Shown here: positions 5,016 through 5,383 of the stretch, piece after piece
How positions within the stretch are numbered: the first letter of the stretch is position 1
Layout of the letters: every line of letters starts with the position of its first letter
Origin: UBA7803 sp041686955
GTDB lineage: Bacteria > Pseudomonadota > Gammaproteobacteria > Pseudomonadales > Azotimanducaceae
DNA: 5,383 nt
Direction: 5' to 3'
Assembly: GCA_041686955.1 (NCBI GenBank)
Contig: JAWLCV010000152.1
Span: forward strand, 1 to 5,383
Made by a program: the position numbers and the translations under genes
Notes under the pieces: generated by a model
The model's input: the letters and a program-made list of their open reading frames with translations, nothing else
The model's database searches: none
Told to the model about the DNA's origin: nothing

Positions 5016-5383
5016 GCGTTGTGGCGGCAAGCCTCCCTCGTCGTGGAAGGAGATCGCTGGCAGACGGGCCGATACCCGAGGCTGATCGACTGGTTCACGC
5101 GGATGCACATCCAGGGAGCCATGTTCTGCTCCGCCTGCTCGGGAATCTTCCTGCTGGCCGAGACGGGACTTTTCGACGGCCTGGACGCGACGGTGCACTG
5201 GGGCTACGCCGAGAAGTTCCGCCGCACGTTTCCCCACATCCCGGTATCGCCGGAGAAGGCCCTCGTCACCGCTGGGGAGCGGCAACAGTTCATCTCCTCC
5301 GGAGCGTCTTCATCCTGGCACGATCTGGTGCTCTATCTGGTGTCGCGGCGGGTCAATCCCGCCACCGCTCAGGCCGTCGCGCG
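5016..5383 (+). pseudogene. GlxA-type AraC-family regulator, 5'-truncated and continuing past the right edge
   Basis: The frame opens after a TGA at 5013-5015 and runs to the window end. It reads GDRWQTGRYPRLIDWFTRMH, then GAMFCSACSGIFLLAETGLF, then ATVHWGYAEKFRRTFPHIP, and SSGASSSWHDLVLYLVSRR. These are the second half of the DJ-1/PfpI-like sensor domain of GlxA-type regulators, with the nucleophile-elbow cysteine in SACSG; the AraC-type helix-turn-helix would follow beyond the edge. The first roughly 100 or more residues, including the start of the DJ-1-like fold, are absent, because the methyltransferase begins on the other strand just 46 bases away. Possible internal starts are TTG 5019, GTG 5043 (preceded by no good Shine-Dalgarno) and ATG 5103, but none gives a complete domain. 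The family is clear; decay is likely, though a short regulator from an internal start cannot be excluded. Confidence 0.75.

Noticed and set aside
4974..5285. Minus-strand open frame upstream of the methyltransferase
   Set aside because: It overlaps the GlxA-type fragment, whose plus-strand translation matches a known family; the minus frame has no known motif.
1..5383. CRISPR array, tRNA, rRNA, riboswitch or toxin-antitoxin pair
   Set aside because: I found no regularly spaced direct repeats, no cloverleaf-like or rRNA sequence, and no small paired genes.

Overview
The window is GC-rich and densely coding. It carries families common in Pseudomonadota: a LysR regulator, a class I nitronate monooxygenase, an MFS exporter, an IS200/IS605-type TnpA, a class II histone-deacetylase-like protein and a GlxA-type AraC regulator. 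Codon choice and gene content suggest a proteobacterium, perhaps a gammaproteobacterium, but no gene here fixes the genus.

Left part (1-2758). A LysR-type regulator runs off the left edge on the minus strand. Directly upstream, on the same strand, lies a complete nitronate monooxygenase gene; a perfect dyad of LysR-box shape sits in the 42-base gap between them. Divergent to the monooxygenase, across a 241-base control region with a perfect 14-base palindrome, is a 400-residue MFS exporter. It probably starts at a TTG preceded by a strong Shine-Dalgarno sequence. The arrangement suggests a small detoxification module (oxidase, exporter, regulator), but its inducer and real substrate cannot be read from the sequence.

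Middle (2759-3402). An IS200/IS605-type element encodes a 132-residue Y1 transposase with no tnpB. Its HUH motif reads His-Val-Arg, so one metal-binding histidine is missing although the catalytic tyrosine and the glutamine metal ligand remain. Imperfect hairpins lie on both sides and may be the element's ends.

Right part (3403-5383). An intact SAM-dependent methyltransferase is followed after 35 bases, on the minus strand, by a class II histone-deacetylase-like gene. That gene has an excellent ribosome binding site and an open frame, but the central part of the enzyme (about 195 residues by my recollection of the family), with most of the catalytic site, is gone. Divergent from the methyltransferase, a GlxA-type regulator enters in the middle of its DJ-1-like domain, with no room for its N-terminal half; it continues past the right edge. 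The region therefore looks like a decaying accessory cluster, with an intact methyltransferase between two damaged genes and a transposase next to it. I see no CRISPR array, tRNA, rRNA or convincing new multi-gene system.
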